DNA of 63,754 bases from an uncultured Clostridia bacterium (GCA_947177735.1 CAMWVP010000003.1:1-63754); one strand, 5' to 3'; shown: positions 25,313 to 36,090, counted from the first letter of the stretch. The notes: a model not told the origin generated them from the sequence alone. Translations and numbers: made by a program.

Positions 25313-25341
25313 AGTATAGCATATTATGTCGGAAATTGCAA
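25313..25341 (-). promoter_or_regulatory. Promoter for the 64-residue gene and probably the TIR gene
   Basis: Minus-strand TTGCAA (25341-25336), 17-nt spacer, TATACT (25318-25313), 35 nt upstream of the ATG at 25278. Confidence 0.72.
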
Positions 25342-25399
25342 TAGGGGTTTTTGAATTTTTGTAAAAACAAAGGGCAGACGGTTTTTTGCCCTTTGATGA

Positions 25400-26011
25400 T
25401 TATTCCGTTTGCGAGAAAACCGCGGCTAGGTTTATGGGGCAATCGTTCAGCGTTGTTATTTTGGCTTGGTCATTTTGGGTATACCTTTTGATTATTTTGA
25501 AAAAACCGTACTCGTCTGACACGAAAACCAGAACGAGCTTGCTTTGCGGGTCTACCACCCAATATTCGCGGACTCCTGCGCGTTGGTAAAGGTTATAGCT
25601 TTTGTGCTTTATTATCCATCTTGAGGACGGGAATATTTCTATAACCAAGTCGGGAGCGCCTTTGCAGCCGTATTCGTCAAGCTTGTTGCGGTCGCTTACC
25701 ACGGCTATATCGGGTTTTAACACGGTGTCTGTGTTCTGCGGCTGTTCGTTCTCTTTCTCAAGCGGGCGTACCCCTAACGGGTATGTACAGATCTCCCACG
25801 GCTTGCCGATGAGGAAGTTTGTAATTTGTCTGCAAAGCTCCGAGCGTATCTTTATATCGGTGCTTGACGGAGGAAATATCGCAGACGGTTTGCCGTCTAT
25901 GATCTCTATATCATATGACTTATCCCAACCCAAAAGGTCGGAAAGAGTGCAGTGTTTATCTTCCAATGCGGAAACGGTATCTGCTGTTTTGGTCTTGGCG
26001 ATTGATGTCAT
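25400..26011 (-). CDS. Uma2-family (DUF820) PD-(D/E)XK nuclease-like protein (203 aa)
   Basis: The Uma2 signature is clear: LKPDIAVVSD with the active-site Asp, then APDLVIEIFPSSR with Glu, a following Lys (IIKHKSYNLYQRAGVREYWVVDP) and the family's conserved YWVVDP strand. Uma2 proteins are abundant in cyanobacteria and scattered in Firmicutes; their biological role is unsettled. The gene is antisense to the tail operon, with its own promoter, directly before the tape measure gene. It is the last gene of the second cargo island. Confidence 0.88.
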   Translation of the reverse strand: MTSIAKTKTADTVSALEDKHCTLSDLLGWDKSYDIEIIDGKPSAIFPPSSTDIKIRSELCRQITNFLIGKPWEICTYPLGVRPLEKENEQPQNTDTVLKPDIAVVSDRNKLDEYGCKGAPDLVIEIFPSSRWIIKHKSYNLYQRAGVREYWVVDPQSKLVLVFVSDEYGFFKIIKRYTQNDQAKITTLNDCPINLAAVFSQTE

Positions 26012-26060
26012 TTGATGAATTACTCCTTTGTGGCAATGAGATTTCGTAGTCGATTATATT

Positions 26061-26089
26061 ATTATAGCATACTTTGAGAAAAAGTACAA
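26061..26089 (-). promoter_or_regulatory. Promoter of the Uma2-family gene
   Basis: Minus-strand TTGTAC (26089-26084), 17-nt spacer, TATAAT (26066-26061). The spacer shares CAAAGTATGC with the promoters at 20049 and 21412. Confidence 0.75.
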
Positions 26090-26126
26090 TAGCTTTTGAA
26101 AAATTAAAGGAAATGAGGTGTTGATT

Positions 26127-29100
26127 TTGGCCGAACAATTTGGAATACGCTTGGCGGTGTCACCCGCTGATCTGGCGGAGAGTATAAACAATGCCATCAG
26201 GCAGATAAATCGCGGTAGCAGCCTTGAAAAGATCAAAATCGGGGCAGATACAAGCGCGTTGGATGAGGCTGTTAAGAGAGTAAAAGCCGAGATAGCCGAT
26301 ATTACGGGGAAAATCGGTACCTCTAAAATAGATCTTGGCATATCCGCGAACGGCGGGAAATTGATGGGTGCCGTTACACAGGCTCAAAACCAAGAGCTCG
26401 ATAACTTTGTAACGGGATATATGAAAAAGTTTGAGATTGTTAAGAAGTCCGCAGAGCTTACCGCGGAGGAGATAAGGGCTAAGTTTACTGCGGCGATCTC
26501 GGAGATATTTAGCGCAAAAAGCGCGGGTGGTGAAAGCGGACTCACAAGCGCTTTTAATAATCTGATCGAACTTACAAAGGAGTTTTCCAAGACCACAAAG
26601 AATACCGCGGCGGCAGATGCCCTTGAAACATATAAAGCGAGCCTTAACGGGGTCGTTCCTATTTCCGAGGATGTCAGATCAGAGCTTAAATATCTTTATG
26701 GAAGCATTGCCGAAGTCAGAAAAGCTCTGAATGAAGCGTTTGGCAGCAAGGGTTGGGAATTTACCGAAACATACAGGGGCGGCATGGGGTCGGATCAGTT
26801 CTTAACTAATTTCGGACTGCCGGGCTATGACGAGATCGAGCATGCCTCGAACGGAATAATCAGACTAATAGAGACAATGCGCCAGTTGAGAGTAGACGCC
26901 AAGCAAAAGGTATCGCTGTTTGATATTGGTGTGCTCTCATCGGACGATATTGTCAATTTCATAAATTCTCTTGCGGAATTGAACAACGCGAGAACACAAC
27001 AGAATAAAATCGCCAAGGAAACGGCGCAGTCGGAGAAACAGGCTGTGGTTTCTTTACAGTCAGCCGCCGAGGTCGCGGAGAAGTTTAAGACGGCTTTAAC
27101 GCCTATCTTGGGAGATGGAACGAACGATTATGTTTCCAAGATAATGGCGTCTATCGAGCCGTACAAAAATGTTGTAGACGCGCTGGGGCAAGCACTTGAC
27201 AGACGGTTCTCCGCTAAATCGTTGAATATAAACGATGAAATGACTGCTCTGAACGACAGCTTTACGGTTTTCAGAGAGGGAATGTCTTCACCCGAGGGTT
27301 TGATAAACGAACTCAACGCGTTCGCAGCTACCGAGCAGAAGAACGTTTCGATCATAAATTCCGAGAAAACAGCTCTTAATGATCTGTCTGCCGAGATAGA
27401 CAACGTTAAGAAAAAGAAAAATCAGTTAAATGCGGAGAGCGGCAAGTCGGGCAATTATAAGAATGTTGGTCTGGGTGTTGATTCCGGTGCTATTATCAAG
27501 AGCATCAATTCTGCCGTCCGCGATATTAATAAAAACAACTCGGATAGTTTGGCAAAGATAAAAATATCCGTTGATACAACTCGTCTGCGCAGCAGTATAA
27601 GGCATGCTGTCGGCGAAATAAATAAGGGATCGGGGCTTGAGACTGCTCCCGTAAAACTTTCAATCGTTTTCAAAAATGTGAAACAGGCGGTTTCTGAACT
27701 GCAAAAACAGCTTGACGGTACTTCCGTTAAAATCGGCGGTTCGGCTAACGGCGTAAGCGCTACATCAGGAGAAACGGTCAGCAATGCCGTTAGACAAGCG
27801 GCAGAGCAGGCAACCGAGGCGTTGAAACAGCAGACACAAGCCGAGAGTGATGCGGCAAACGCGGCTAAAGACAGTTCGGTGACTGCTGTTGATGCGGATA
27901 ACTCGGAAAAGCGCTCCGCAAGTTTGTTGTCCACTGCGCTTGGTGAACTTGTAGAGAAAAGGAAAGAACTCGGAAGACTTATCCAAGAACAGAAAGATTT
28001 TGCTGCTGACGGTACGCCGATATCCAAGACTGTTAAGATGGGAACGGGTACTCAGAACACTTCTGATAGATACAGATATGATACCGAGAGCGGCAGTTAC
28101 AAATTGACCGGGTACACGGAGAATTTTAACGCTTCCGCAATTAAATCCAACCTTGATAAGTTGTATGTGGCGGCGGTTCAGCTTGAGACCAAACTTAAAG
28201 ATGTAAACGCTGCTTATACGGATATAAACTCGGCTAAACCTATTAAGGAACAGCCGCATCTTGATGATTTAAAGACAAGATACGATAATATTGTCAATTC
28301 GATCATTGAAATGACGAAAACAAGCGGAGAAAATGCCACTGTATTGAAGGCAAACATTAACGCAGAGATTGCTGATTTGGAACGTCTTGCGGAATCGTAC
28401 AGAAACGCCGAGTATGCGGCTACTTCGCTCAGAACCAAGGATATTTCAACGGTAAAGCTTGAAGAAAGCAACAATATTGACACGTTTGTGGCAAACATTA
28501 TAAAGTCTAAGGTTCCGCTGTTGGAAATGCAGACGGATATTGATAAGCTGCGCGAAAGTCTCAATAATGTTACCGATAAAAACTCTCTCGTAGATTATCT
28601 TAATCAATTTAGCGTTGCAAGTTCTAGGTTTAAGTCGCTGTCGGCAGAGGTAGATGCTGTCAGTCAAACGATGAGAGAACTTGAAAAATCAATGTCGGCG
28701 CTCAACAAGATATCTAATAACGCAACCCTTTACAAAAACGAGGGCGTTGAGGAAATCAAGGTTTTATTGGGTAACGTTGAGCAGTTTAAAGCTTCTTATC
28801 AAGAACTGATAAAAAGTCTGAGCCAAGATAGCTCTCCTGAAAATCTGACTAAGGTCAGAGAGCAGATGGCGTCATTACAGGTCGATACCGATAAGGCTGC
28901 GGCTGAGGCGGATAGACTTACTAAGTCGTTGAGACAAGTAAGGATAGATGATAATAACCTAAAGAAAGTTAATCAACTCATAGCGCAGATGGAAGAATAT
29001 ATGCGGCGAAATCCTGCTGCTATGACGAAAACAAGTAGCACGGGTACCACATACGGAAATGAAATTCAGGCGTTTATATCACAACTTCAAACTGCGGGAA

Positions 29101-30038
29101 GTATTGGAGATGCGGAGCTACAAAAGATAGCTAACGGATTTGCCAATGTAAAATATCAGATAAAAGCGGCTAACCTTGAGGGTAATACGTTCCTTGGTGA
29201 ACTGAAAGAAAAGGCGACTAAGTTCATAAAGTGGACGGCTATGACGCTTGTTATCACCAAGGCTCGTATGTATTTCAGGCAGTTGTTTACTACCGTGTAT
29301 GAGCTTGATACGGAACTCGTCGATTTGAAGAAGACCTTTAACGGCACTGCCGAGGAACTTAATGACTTCTACTTTGAGGCAAATAAACTCGCAAAGCAGA
29401 TGGGTATCACCACTGCGGAGGCTATTAAGCTAGGTAGCGCGTGGTCGAGACTGGGATATTCTTCCAACGAGACAATGAAGAAAATGGCTGAGATGTCGGC
29501 TATGTTTGCGGCTATTTCTCCCGATATGAATTCAGAACAAGCGCAGAATGGGCTTGTCTCCATTATGAAAGCCTTTGATATCGATCCAGAAAATGTTCTT
29601 GACGGGATATTGTCGAAGGTCAATGTTATCGGTAATACGGCGGCTACCAGTAACGGCGAGATCGTCGAAATGCTTGAAAAGTCTTCGTCCGCTATGAAAG
29701 AGGCGAATAATACTCTTGAACAGACTATCGCGTTGGAAACTGTGGCGGTTGAGATCACGAGAGATGCAAGCAGCGTTGGAAATGCTTTCAAAACGGTTTC
29801 TATGCGTATAAGAGGGTATGATGAGGAAACCGAAGAGTACATAGGGAATGTTGAAGAACTTTCTGGTAAGATTGCCGATCTGACCAAAACTGCAAACAAG
29901 CCGGGCGGTATCAGTTTGTTTACCGACGCTAACAAGACCACATACAAGTCTACATATCAACTCTTGAAGGATATTTCAGAGATATATAATGACCTTACAG
30001 ACAAGCAGCAGGCGGGGCTTTTGGAAGCCTTAGCGGGT
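26127..30038 (+). CDS. Tape measure protein, exon 1 (about 1,304 codons)
   Basis: This is the N-terminal part of a giant helical tail-length protein. Two related blocks (about residues 1-95, SINNAIRQINRG, and about 450-560, SINSAVRDINKN) indicate an internal duplication. Later parts match typical tape measure features: hydrophobic FIKWTAMTLVITKARMYFRQL and the conserved region around LVDLKKTFNGTAEELNDFY to LLEALAG. The exon ends with GGT at 30036-30038, where a group I intron begins; unspliced mRNA would stop at 30075. TTG 26127 is the likeliest start (GAGGTG 6 nt upstream); GTG 26118 and TTG 26121 are alternatives. Spliced protein about 2,526 residues. Confidence 0.88.
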
Positions 30039-30447
30039 GACGGACGTTTGCCCGTGCGTGCAGTAATGTGCGCTTAGAACATATTTAATTGCAGGTAGTG
30101 CCTTAGAGCCTTGCACCACAATAGCGGAGAAATCACGCTATGACGGTTTGAAAACGCAAGGATTGGCTGTTCGTGCAGTGAAGCACCCTAACGTTATGCG
30201 TAGATCATACGTTATCAGTCGAGGGTGAACATTCATCGACTATTCCCCGTGAGGGATTTAAGGTTTTAATAAGGGTGGAAATCCCGAATACTTAAATCAA
30301 CAGAAGTACGGCGCAAATTTAGGCGTGGGTGAGAACCCCTTAAATGGAAAAGGTATGCCCCTATTTTTATAGGGTGAAGAAATAGTCAAAACATCGTGCG
30401 AAAGTACGAGGTTCGGTTAAATATACTTTATTTCAGAAAGGAATTGC
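30039..30447 (+). ncRNA. Group I ribozyme core (tape measure intron)
   Basis: P1, P7 (GACTA 30238-30242 with TAGTC 30383-30387) and P10 can be read directly. Peripheral hairpins include GCGTAGATCATACG-type stems near 30195-30215. The 3' part of the catalytic RNA is 31330-31366, after the endonuclease gene, so the coding region is looped out between the core and the 3' splice site. Confidence 0.88.
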
Positions 30448-31329
30448 GTGAGATATACTTATACTGATGAAGATATAGAATTTTTGCAAGTCAATTATCC
30501 GTGTGGCAATTGGGATAAAATACAAGAGAGGTTTCAGTTTTCTACAAGAGCTCCAATTTATAAAAAATGTCGCCAGCTTGGGATTTCATCTAAAAATACC
30601 CATAGGCTTAAGTTCGATATTTCAAAGAGCAGAAGAAAATGGAGTTTGGATGAAATTGCTTTGGTTCGTGATAACTACTCGCAATTTCCAATAGAAGACT
30701 TATGTGTCCTGTTGCCAAACAGAACGAAAAATATGATTATGGCTCAGGCAAGGAGATTATCTCTGATGTCGTATAACAGAGAATTGATTCGGTGGAAAAC
30801 GGAAGACATTGATTATATTATACACAATTGGGAATTAACTCCCGATAAAGTGATGGCAGACCATTTGAACAGAACATTTAGAGCAGTTAAGACGAAAAGG
30901 GAAGAGTTGGGGCTTTATCGTTGTGATATGGATAGTAACTCTTATCCTACCTTGGCTAAGTATTTGCGAGGTCAAAATCAGAAGTGGAAAAAGGATTCTA
31001 TGAGTTCTTGCGAATACAAATGTGTACTGACAGGAAGTAAGGATTTTGAGATACACCATTTGTATGGAGTTAGCAATATAATCAATGATATTTACACTGA
31101 ATATCCAAAATACAGAGACATTTCTTTTGATGATTATACGGATGAGGATCTGTCATTTTTGTTATGTGAGTTTTTAAAAAGGCAAAGCAGTTACCCGTTG
31201 GGCGTATGTGTTGATAAAAAACTGCATACGCTATTTCATAGTATGTATGGGCAGTACTATAACACGCCCGAACAGTGGTATCGATTTTGTGAAGACTATA
31301 GAAAAGGAATTTATGATAAGTATATTTAA
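30448..31329 (+). CDS. HNH-type homing endonuclease (293 aa)
   Basis: The N-terminal 150 residues carry three Myb/SANT-like helix-turn-helix repeats (YTDEDIEFLQVNYP, WSLDEIALVRDNYS, WKTEDIDYIIHNWE) that recognise DNA. The nuclease part contains CVLTGSKDFEIHHLYGVSN with the paired His and the closing motif LHTLFHSMYGQYY typical of intron-encoded HNH enzymes of Firmicutes phages. It cuts intronless tape measure genes to spread the intron. GTG start at 30448 follows AGAAAGGAAT. The gene is A/T-rich compared with the exons. Confidence 0.93.
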   Translation: MRYTYTDEDIEFLQVNYPCGNWDKIQERFQFSTRAPIYKKCRQLGISSKNTHRLKFDISKSRRKWSLDEIALVRDNYSQFPIEDLCVLLPNRTKNMIMAQARRLSLMSYNRELIRWKTEDIDYIIHNWELTPDKVMADHLNRTFRAVKTKREELGLYRCDMDSNSYPTLAKYLRGQNQKWKKDSMSSCEYKCVLTGSKDFEIHHLYGVSNIINDIYTEYPKYRDISFDDYTDEDLSFLLCEFLKRQSSYPLGVCVDKKLHTLFHSMYGQYYNTPEQWYRFCEDYRKGIYDKYI

Positions 31330-31366
31330 CCGGCAGCAGGTGTTATGAGCCTGCTAAATATTTTTG

Positions 31367-34300
31367 AAACGGCAAGGACAGATCGTAGCGGCTACCATTA
31401 AGAATTTTAATGCCGCTGAAAAGGCTCTCCAAAATATGGCAGACAGCGCGGGGAGTGCGGAAGCCGAGCTTGCTACGTATCAGGAAAGCTCGGAATATTT
31501 ATATAACAAATTCAAGGAAACATTCACGGGTATTGCGCAAAATGCAGTTGAAAGAGACAACCTGAAAGACCTTATTAAGTTTGGAACTTCAATGCTTGAG
31601 CTTGTTGACAGCATTGTCGGCAAGATTGGACTTATACCTTCGATTTTGTCTACCATTGTGGGTATAACTGCATCTAAGAGCTTTGCAAACAGCAATCTCC
31701 TTGGCTATAATAATTTATCAGGCAAAATGACTGTTTTGGGTGCTGATGTTGGATATGGTTGGGGCGCTCGCGTCAAAGATATGCGCGAGAATTTGAAAGT
31801 ATTCAAGCAATTGCGCTTGGAATGGCAAAACGGGGCTGTAACACAGAATACATTGGATAGAGCGTTGTTGAGTACCGACAATGATTTAGTGGTTTTCGCT
31901 CGAAGCGTTCAGCGTGGAGAAAAGCAAACAGAAGCAATGACCGCTGCTGCTCGGAATCTGGGTGTTAAACTTAATGAGGTATCGATTAAGTCAAAACTGG
32001 CTGCCAATGGGGTCAAACTACTTAGAACTGCGCTTTCAATGGTGTCTACAATGATAGTGACCGCTTTGATAAGCAAGATTTTTGAAGCGTTCAACAATGT
32101 TATCAATAGAGTTGATAAACTGAATGATGCGGCAGATGAATTTGGTGAAACGGCTAAAACGCTGGAAAGCAAAATAAAAGACGTCAATGATGAATTGTCA
32201 ACCACCAAACTGAGAATAGCCGAGTTAAATAAGATTGAAAACCCTACTATAATTCAACAACAGGAGTTAGATAAACTTATACAGACAAATGACGAGCTTG
32301 AAAGAACATTGAAAATCTTACAAGCTCAGCATAAAGAGGCGGCGGTCAATGCGGCTGAGAGCGCATATGAATGGTATGAGAATTTAACTTTCGACAGTTT
32401 TGATACCAAGTTTCAAGGTACTCCGCAAGGAATAGGAGCCGCCTTTTTTAACACTTTATTCCATCTTGATAAAGCAATTGCCGGAACGAAAGCAGATATA
32501 GAGAAAAAAGGCTTTCACAGTATGTCTTCCGCCATCAAGGAATACGCCATATTACAAGATGAAATAAGAAAAACAGAAGAAGAAAGAGCAAAGACTAATG
32601 ATACCGATGAATTGCTTGAATATGACAAAATATTAAAGAAGTTAAACGAAGATCTTGAAGAAAACGAGAGAATAGTATTAAACAACCTCCCAGTTTGGGA
32701 ATCAAAGATGGGGTTATTAAACACGGATATCCCCGAGCAAAAAGAAGCCTATGACAAGTTAAATGATATCTTGCAGATATGGTATCAGTTCAAAAAAGAG
32801 GATAAAGTTGATTTAGCGGTTCTGGTGGATAATCAGGCTTATGCGGTTGTAAAGCAGAAGCTGATTGATCTCTCAAAGCAGGGGGAACTTACTGCCGAGA
32901 AATTTGCGGAATTAACGGAAAACGATGTTGAGGGCATAGAAGCGTTTAAAAAGGCTCTGAAGGATAATGGCTATACCGATTTTGTTGAAATAATCAGAGC
33001 TATCAATGAGTATTTTGCCGAGACTGAAAAGAATGCAAACAATGGCGTAGACGGAGTGGAAAACCTTGCTGAAGCGTTTGAAAAGCTCAAAGAGACTCTT
33101 GATGACGTTATTGACAAACAGGCAAAGCTTGCGGAGGCGTTTGAGAAAACAGGCTTTGGCGCAACTCTTTCGGCGAAAGAAATAGTTGATCTTCTTGATG
33201 AAATGCCCGAGCTGGCAAAATACATTAAGCGCAGCGGTGATGGGTATACCATTGCAGAGGAAGGATTCAGCGCGGTCAATGCTGCAAATGAGGAAAAAAT
33301 TCGTAAGAATATATTAGAACAGAGAGAAAACATCGCAAAACAGATACAAGAAACTCGCGCCAATATTGAACTTTTGGAAAAAAGAGATGAGTTGGAGAAA
33401 AAGAGAAATGAGCTTGAAAAAGAAATGTCTTCTTCCAATGGTTCTATGGAAGCGTTCAGGCGTTGGGACAGCGCTGATGTTGAGTATCAAAAAGCCGCCG
33501 AAGCGTGCAAAAAAATTATAGGTTCCGTTGAAGATCTTGAGTCCACTATTGAAGACCTCCAACTTGATGATAAACGACTTAAAATCGCACAAGAAGCATT
33601 AAACGATGCCTTCCGTGAAAGCACGGCTATTACCGAAAGGCTTAATGCGGCTTATGATAATATGAAGTTCGAGATATCGGATTACAATAAGGATATAAAA
33701 ACCATCAATGATGCTATAAAAAAACTTAACGATGGAACGCTGCTTACTTACGATGAGATGACTGCTCTTGTGGAGCTGTCTTCCGAACTGCATTTCGATT
33801 ATGATGAACAAAATGATCGCTATACCGTTTCGGTTGAAGCTTTGGAGGCTCTTAAAGAGCAGAGCTATGAAACCAGAAAGCAATACATAGATGACAGGAT
33901 AGCCGAAGCGAGGGCAGAGCTTGAAGCGGCTAAGGCTACAAAAGAAGCGAGCCAATCAAGAATCGACGAGATAGACAAAATCGCGGACGCAAGCGAGAAA
34001 ATGGCGGCTGCGGCAGAAAAAATGCGGGAGATGAACAATGTTTATACCGCAACGGTCGAAATTGAGGGCTTGGAAGATACAATAAGAAAGCTCGAAGCGC
34101 TCGGCGGTGTCTTAACGGACGATTCAAGCGATAATGGTAAAAGCCTTTCCGATAAAATTCAGAATGAGATAGACTACTATAAAAATATCCTTTCTGCCGT
34201 TGAGATCGTTCGCGATAAGTACAATGAAGCGCTGGAAAACGAAAAGGATTATCTGGAAGAGGTCAAGGATTCTCTGAAAGAAGCCAATGATGAACGACAG

Positions 34301-35035
34301 CGCGAGATCGATCTTAAAGAAGCCGCCAATAATCTTGAGAATGCCAAAAAGCGCAAGATATGGGTGTACAACGACCGCGATGGCTTTAAGCAGGTGGCAG
34401 ATGATGGTGCCGTTAAGGAAGCCGAGGAAAAGTACCGCGATGTCATAACCGATATTCAGGAAGCGGAGATCGACAAGCAGATAGACGCTATTGAAAAGGC
34501 TCAGGATGAACTTGAAAAACAAGTAAAAGACCTTACCGAGCTTGAACAGAACATTGAGAATACCAATACTGTTGAGCAGGCTAAGACTGCTCTCGGGCTT
34601 GCAGACGAAAAGGACTTGCTGAATTTGTCCGACGCGGTAAAGGAAGGTATTAAGAATGGCTTAGCGGAGGCTATTGTAGCAAAGAGCAACGAGGAGAACA
34701 AGGACAAGATAGGTGCCGATGGCAACTCTTTGTATACTCCCGTAAGCTTTGAAGATGTTCTCAAAAACATGGGCGTGACTGCCTCGGCGGAGGTGGTAAA
34801 GGAAATGATTCCGACTGCCGAAATATACAACTCGGCTGTAAAGGACTTTGCGGATGCATTGAAGTCTCAGGCGAATGATCTTGTGGACAAAGCCAGCGTA
34901 ATAAACAACAACGGAAATACTGTTATAAACAACTCGTTTGTTATAAACGGCGCTTATGATGAGGAAAAGGTTGCTAACACTGTACTTGGGAAGCTTACCG
35001 AGACATTTACCAAGCTTGGGAATTCCGTAAAGTGA
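31367..35035 (+). CDS. Tape measure protein, exon 2 (1,222 aa)
   Basis: Continues directly from exon 1 with KRQGQIVAATIKNFNAAEKAL. It contains a hydrophobic segment SMVSTMIVTALISKIF (about residue 225 of the exon) and then long Glu/Lys/Leu coiled coils up to about residue 1,000, as expected for a rod-like ruler. The C-terminus (NNGNTVINNSFVINGAYDEEKVANTVL) is the typical end seen in Firmicutes tape measures. At the established ruler ratio of about 0.15 nm per residue, 2,526 residues imply a tail of some 370-380 nm. Confidence 0.9.
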   Translation, partial: KRQGQIVAATIKNFNAAEKALQNMADSAGSAEAELATYQESSEYLYNKFKETFTGIAQNAVERDNLKDLIKFGTSMLELVDSIVGKIGLIPSILSTIVGITASKSFANSNLLGYNNLSGKMTVLGADVGYGWGARVKDMRENLKVFKQLRLEWQNGAVTQNTLDRALLSTDNDLVVFARSVQRGEKQTEAMTAAARNLGVKLNEVSIKSKLAANGVKLLRTALSMVSTMIVTALISKIFEAFNNVINRVDKLNDAADEFGETAKTLESKIKDVNDELSTTKLRIAELNKIENPTIIQQQELDKLIQTNDELERTLKILQAQHKEAAVNAAESAYEWYENLTFDSFDTKFQGTPQGIGAAFFNTLFHLDKAIAGTKADIEKKGFHSMSSAIKEYAILQDEIRKTEEERAKTNDTDELLEYDKILKKLNEDLEENERIVLNNLPVWESKMGLLNTDIPEQKEAYDKLNDILQIWYQFKKEDKVDLAVLVDNQAYAVVKQKLIDLSKQGELTAEKFAELTENDVEGIEAFKKALKDNGYTDFVEIIRAINEYFAETEKNANNGVDGVENLAEAFEKLKETLDDVIDKQAKLAEAFEKTGFGATLSAKEIVDLLDEMPELAKYIKRSGDGYTIAEEGFSAVNAANEEKIRKNILEQRENIAKQIQETRANIELLEKRDELEKKRNELEKEMSSSNGSMEAFRRWDSADVEYQKAAEACKKIIGSVEDLESTIEDLQLDDKRLKIAQEALNDAFRESTAITERLNAAYDNMKFEISDYNKDIKTINDAIKKLNDGTLLTYDEMTALVELSSELHFDYDEQNDRYTVSVEALEALKEQSYETRKQYIDDRIAEARAELEAAKATKEASQSRIDEIDKIADASEKMAAAAEKMREMNNVYTATVEIEGLEDTIRKLEALGGVLTDDSSDNGKSLSDKIQNEIDYYKNILSAVEIVRDKYNEALENEKDYLEEVKDSLKEANDERQREIDLKEAANNLENAKKRKIWVYNDRDGFKQVADDGAVKEAEEKYRDVITDIQEAEIDKQIDAIEKAQDELEKQVKDLTELEQNIENTNTVEQAKTALGLADEKDLLNLSDAVKEGIKNGLAEAIVAKSNEENKDKIGADGNSLYTPVSFEDVLKNMGVTASAEVVKEMIPTAEIYNSAVKDFADALKSQANDLVDKASVINNNGNTVINNSFVINGAYDEEKVANTVLGKLTETFTKLGNSVK

Positions 35036-35105
35036 TTTTGGTGAACATATCCCGTCTGCCAAGATGCGGGCGGGATCGTTTATTTTAATGAGATGAGGTG
35101 ATGTT

Positions 35106-35465
35106 ATGGCGATTACTATACTTGATGAACAACTGAAGATAGGGCAGGTGAAGTCGGTCACATCCGATTTCGGGAGGTATATCGATTATATATCTCTGTT
35201 GTTCTCCGATACCACCAAGGCTGAATTTCAGCCCAATGATAATAAAACAGGCATTGTGTTTTCCGTAAGTGACAGCAACCTTGACCTTCCCGAAATGGTG
35301 TGTGAGCTTGACCGTGATACCATTCGCAACCTTATCGTAAGTCTGAAGAATATGTACAATCAGCTTGAAACTGAAGTTATCGAGGATAAGAGCGATATGG
35401 ACGTTTCGGGCGGCAAGCCGGAAAAGCCCGTTTCTTCGGGGTGTTGCCGCAAGAAAAATATTTGA
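35106..35465 (+). CDS. Hypothetical tail protein (119 aa)
   Basis: A small protein after the tape measure gene, with GAGGTG before its ATG. It has a folded N-terminal part (SVTSDFGRYIDYISLLFSD), a helix with LIVSLKNMYNQLE and a Cys-ending basic tail (SSGCCRKKNI). No family recognised. The position suggests a tail-tip accessory factor. Confidence 0.6.
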   Translation: MAITILDEQLKIGQVKSVTSDFGRYIDYISLLFSDTTKAEFQPNDNKTGIVFSVSDSNLDLPEMVCELDRDTIRNLIVSLKNMYNQLETEVIEDKSDMDVSGGKPEKPVSSGCCRKKNI

Positions 35466-35481
35466 TTTGTGAGGTGTTTTT

Positions 35482-35949
35482 ATGAAGCTTATAAGAGATG
35501 TTTCTATTAAGGACAATGTTATTGCTTACCGCCTGAAAGTCGAGTATAACGACCCGCTGACCTCCGAGGAGGAGCAGGAGATCGAGACTTTACACGATTA
35601 TATCCGCAAGATAAAGCTGTCCGAGATAGATTTTGCGGGTGATGTCGATATGTCGACGGGTATGCCTATTGTGGCGGAGACTGCAACAGATGATACCGTT
35701 GCGGTAACGCTCGGAGCGGTATCTCCTAAAGAGTATGTCGTTGATGAAAATCTTGACATTCGTTTCTCTCTCGATGTTTCACGTATTCACGATGCGGAGC
35801 TTACCGAGAAGTTGAATACCAAGGTTCTGCTTGGTCAGGCTAAGATCGCCGTGTTTGGGGCGAGAGTGGAAGAGAAGATCAAGGAGATCTTGGAGCAGAT
35901 GCGCTCAGAAGATAACGACTTTGAGGGCGTTGAGGAAACCGTACTGTAA
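35482..35949 (+). CDS. Hypothetical tail protein (155 aa)
   Basis: An acidic alpha/beta protein starting 16 nt after the previous gene, ribosome site GTGAGGTG. It begins MKLIRDVSIKDNVIAYRLKVEYNDP and ends in a helix rich in Glu. No recognised domain. It closes the tape measure transcription block, since a strong terminator follows its stop. Confidence 0.6.
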   Translation: MKLIRDVSIKDNVIAYRLKVEYNDPLTSEEEQEIETLHDYIRKIKLSEIDFAGDVDMSTGMPIVAETATDDTVAVTLGAVSPKEYVVDENLDIRFSLDVSRIHDAELTEKLNTKVLLGQAKIAVFGARVEEKIKEILEQMRSEDNDFEGVEETVL

Positions 35950-35965
35950 ACACGGTCAGCCCGAC

Positions 35966-36003
35966 AAAGCACGACATCAGCAAAAACGCTGATGTCGTGC
36001 TTT
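35966..36003. terminator. Strong bidirectional-type terminator
   Basis: A perfect 16-bp stem AAAGCACGACATCAGC/GCTGATGTCGTGCTTT with a 6-nt loop (AAAAAC), beginning 16 nt after the stop at 35949. It separates the tape measure block from the tail-tip/adhesin block. Confidence 0.85.
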
Positions 36004-36090
36004 GCGGATTATTATACGCCTCTTTTGCGGTTTGTAATTTTTTTGACGAATGATAGTTTTATATGCAAATTAACGAAAGGAGTCTTTCTT

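Larger units (their letters stand above)
30039..31366 (+). mobile_element. Group I intron with HNH homing endonuclease in the tape measure gene (1,328 nt)
   Basis: Exon 1 ends ..GCG GGT and exon 2 begins AAA CGG CAA, rejoining LLEALAG to KRQGQIVAATIKNF, a conserved tape measure sequence. The guide GCCCGT at 30050-30055 pairs with the last six exon bases (30033-30038), with U-G at the splice site, and the adjacent CGTTT pairs with the start of exon 2 (AAACG), a P10 helix. R ends TCGACTA (30236-30242), S is GAAGAAATAGTC (30376-30387). The intron ends with the required G at 31366. A hairpin AGCAGG/CCTGCT lies just before the 3' end. Confidence 0.92.

Noticed and set aside
35992..36090. Upstream extension of the large tail protein
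   Set aside because: It overlaps the strong terminator; GAAAGGAG with ATG 36091 is the clear start.
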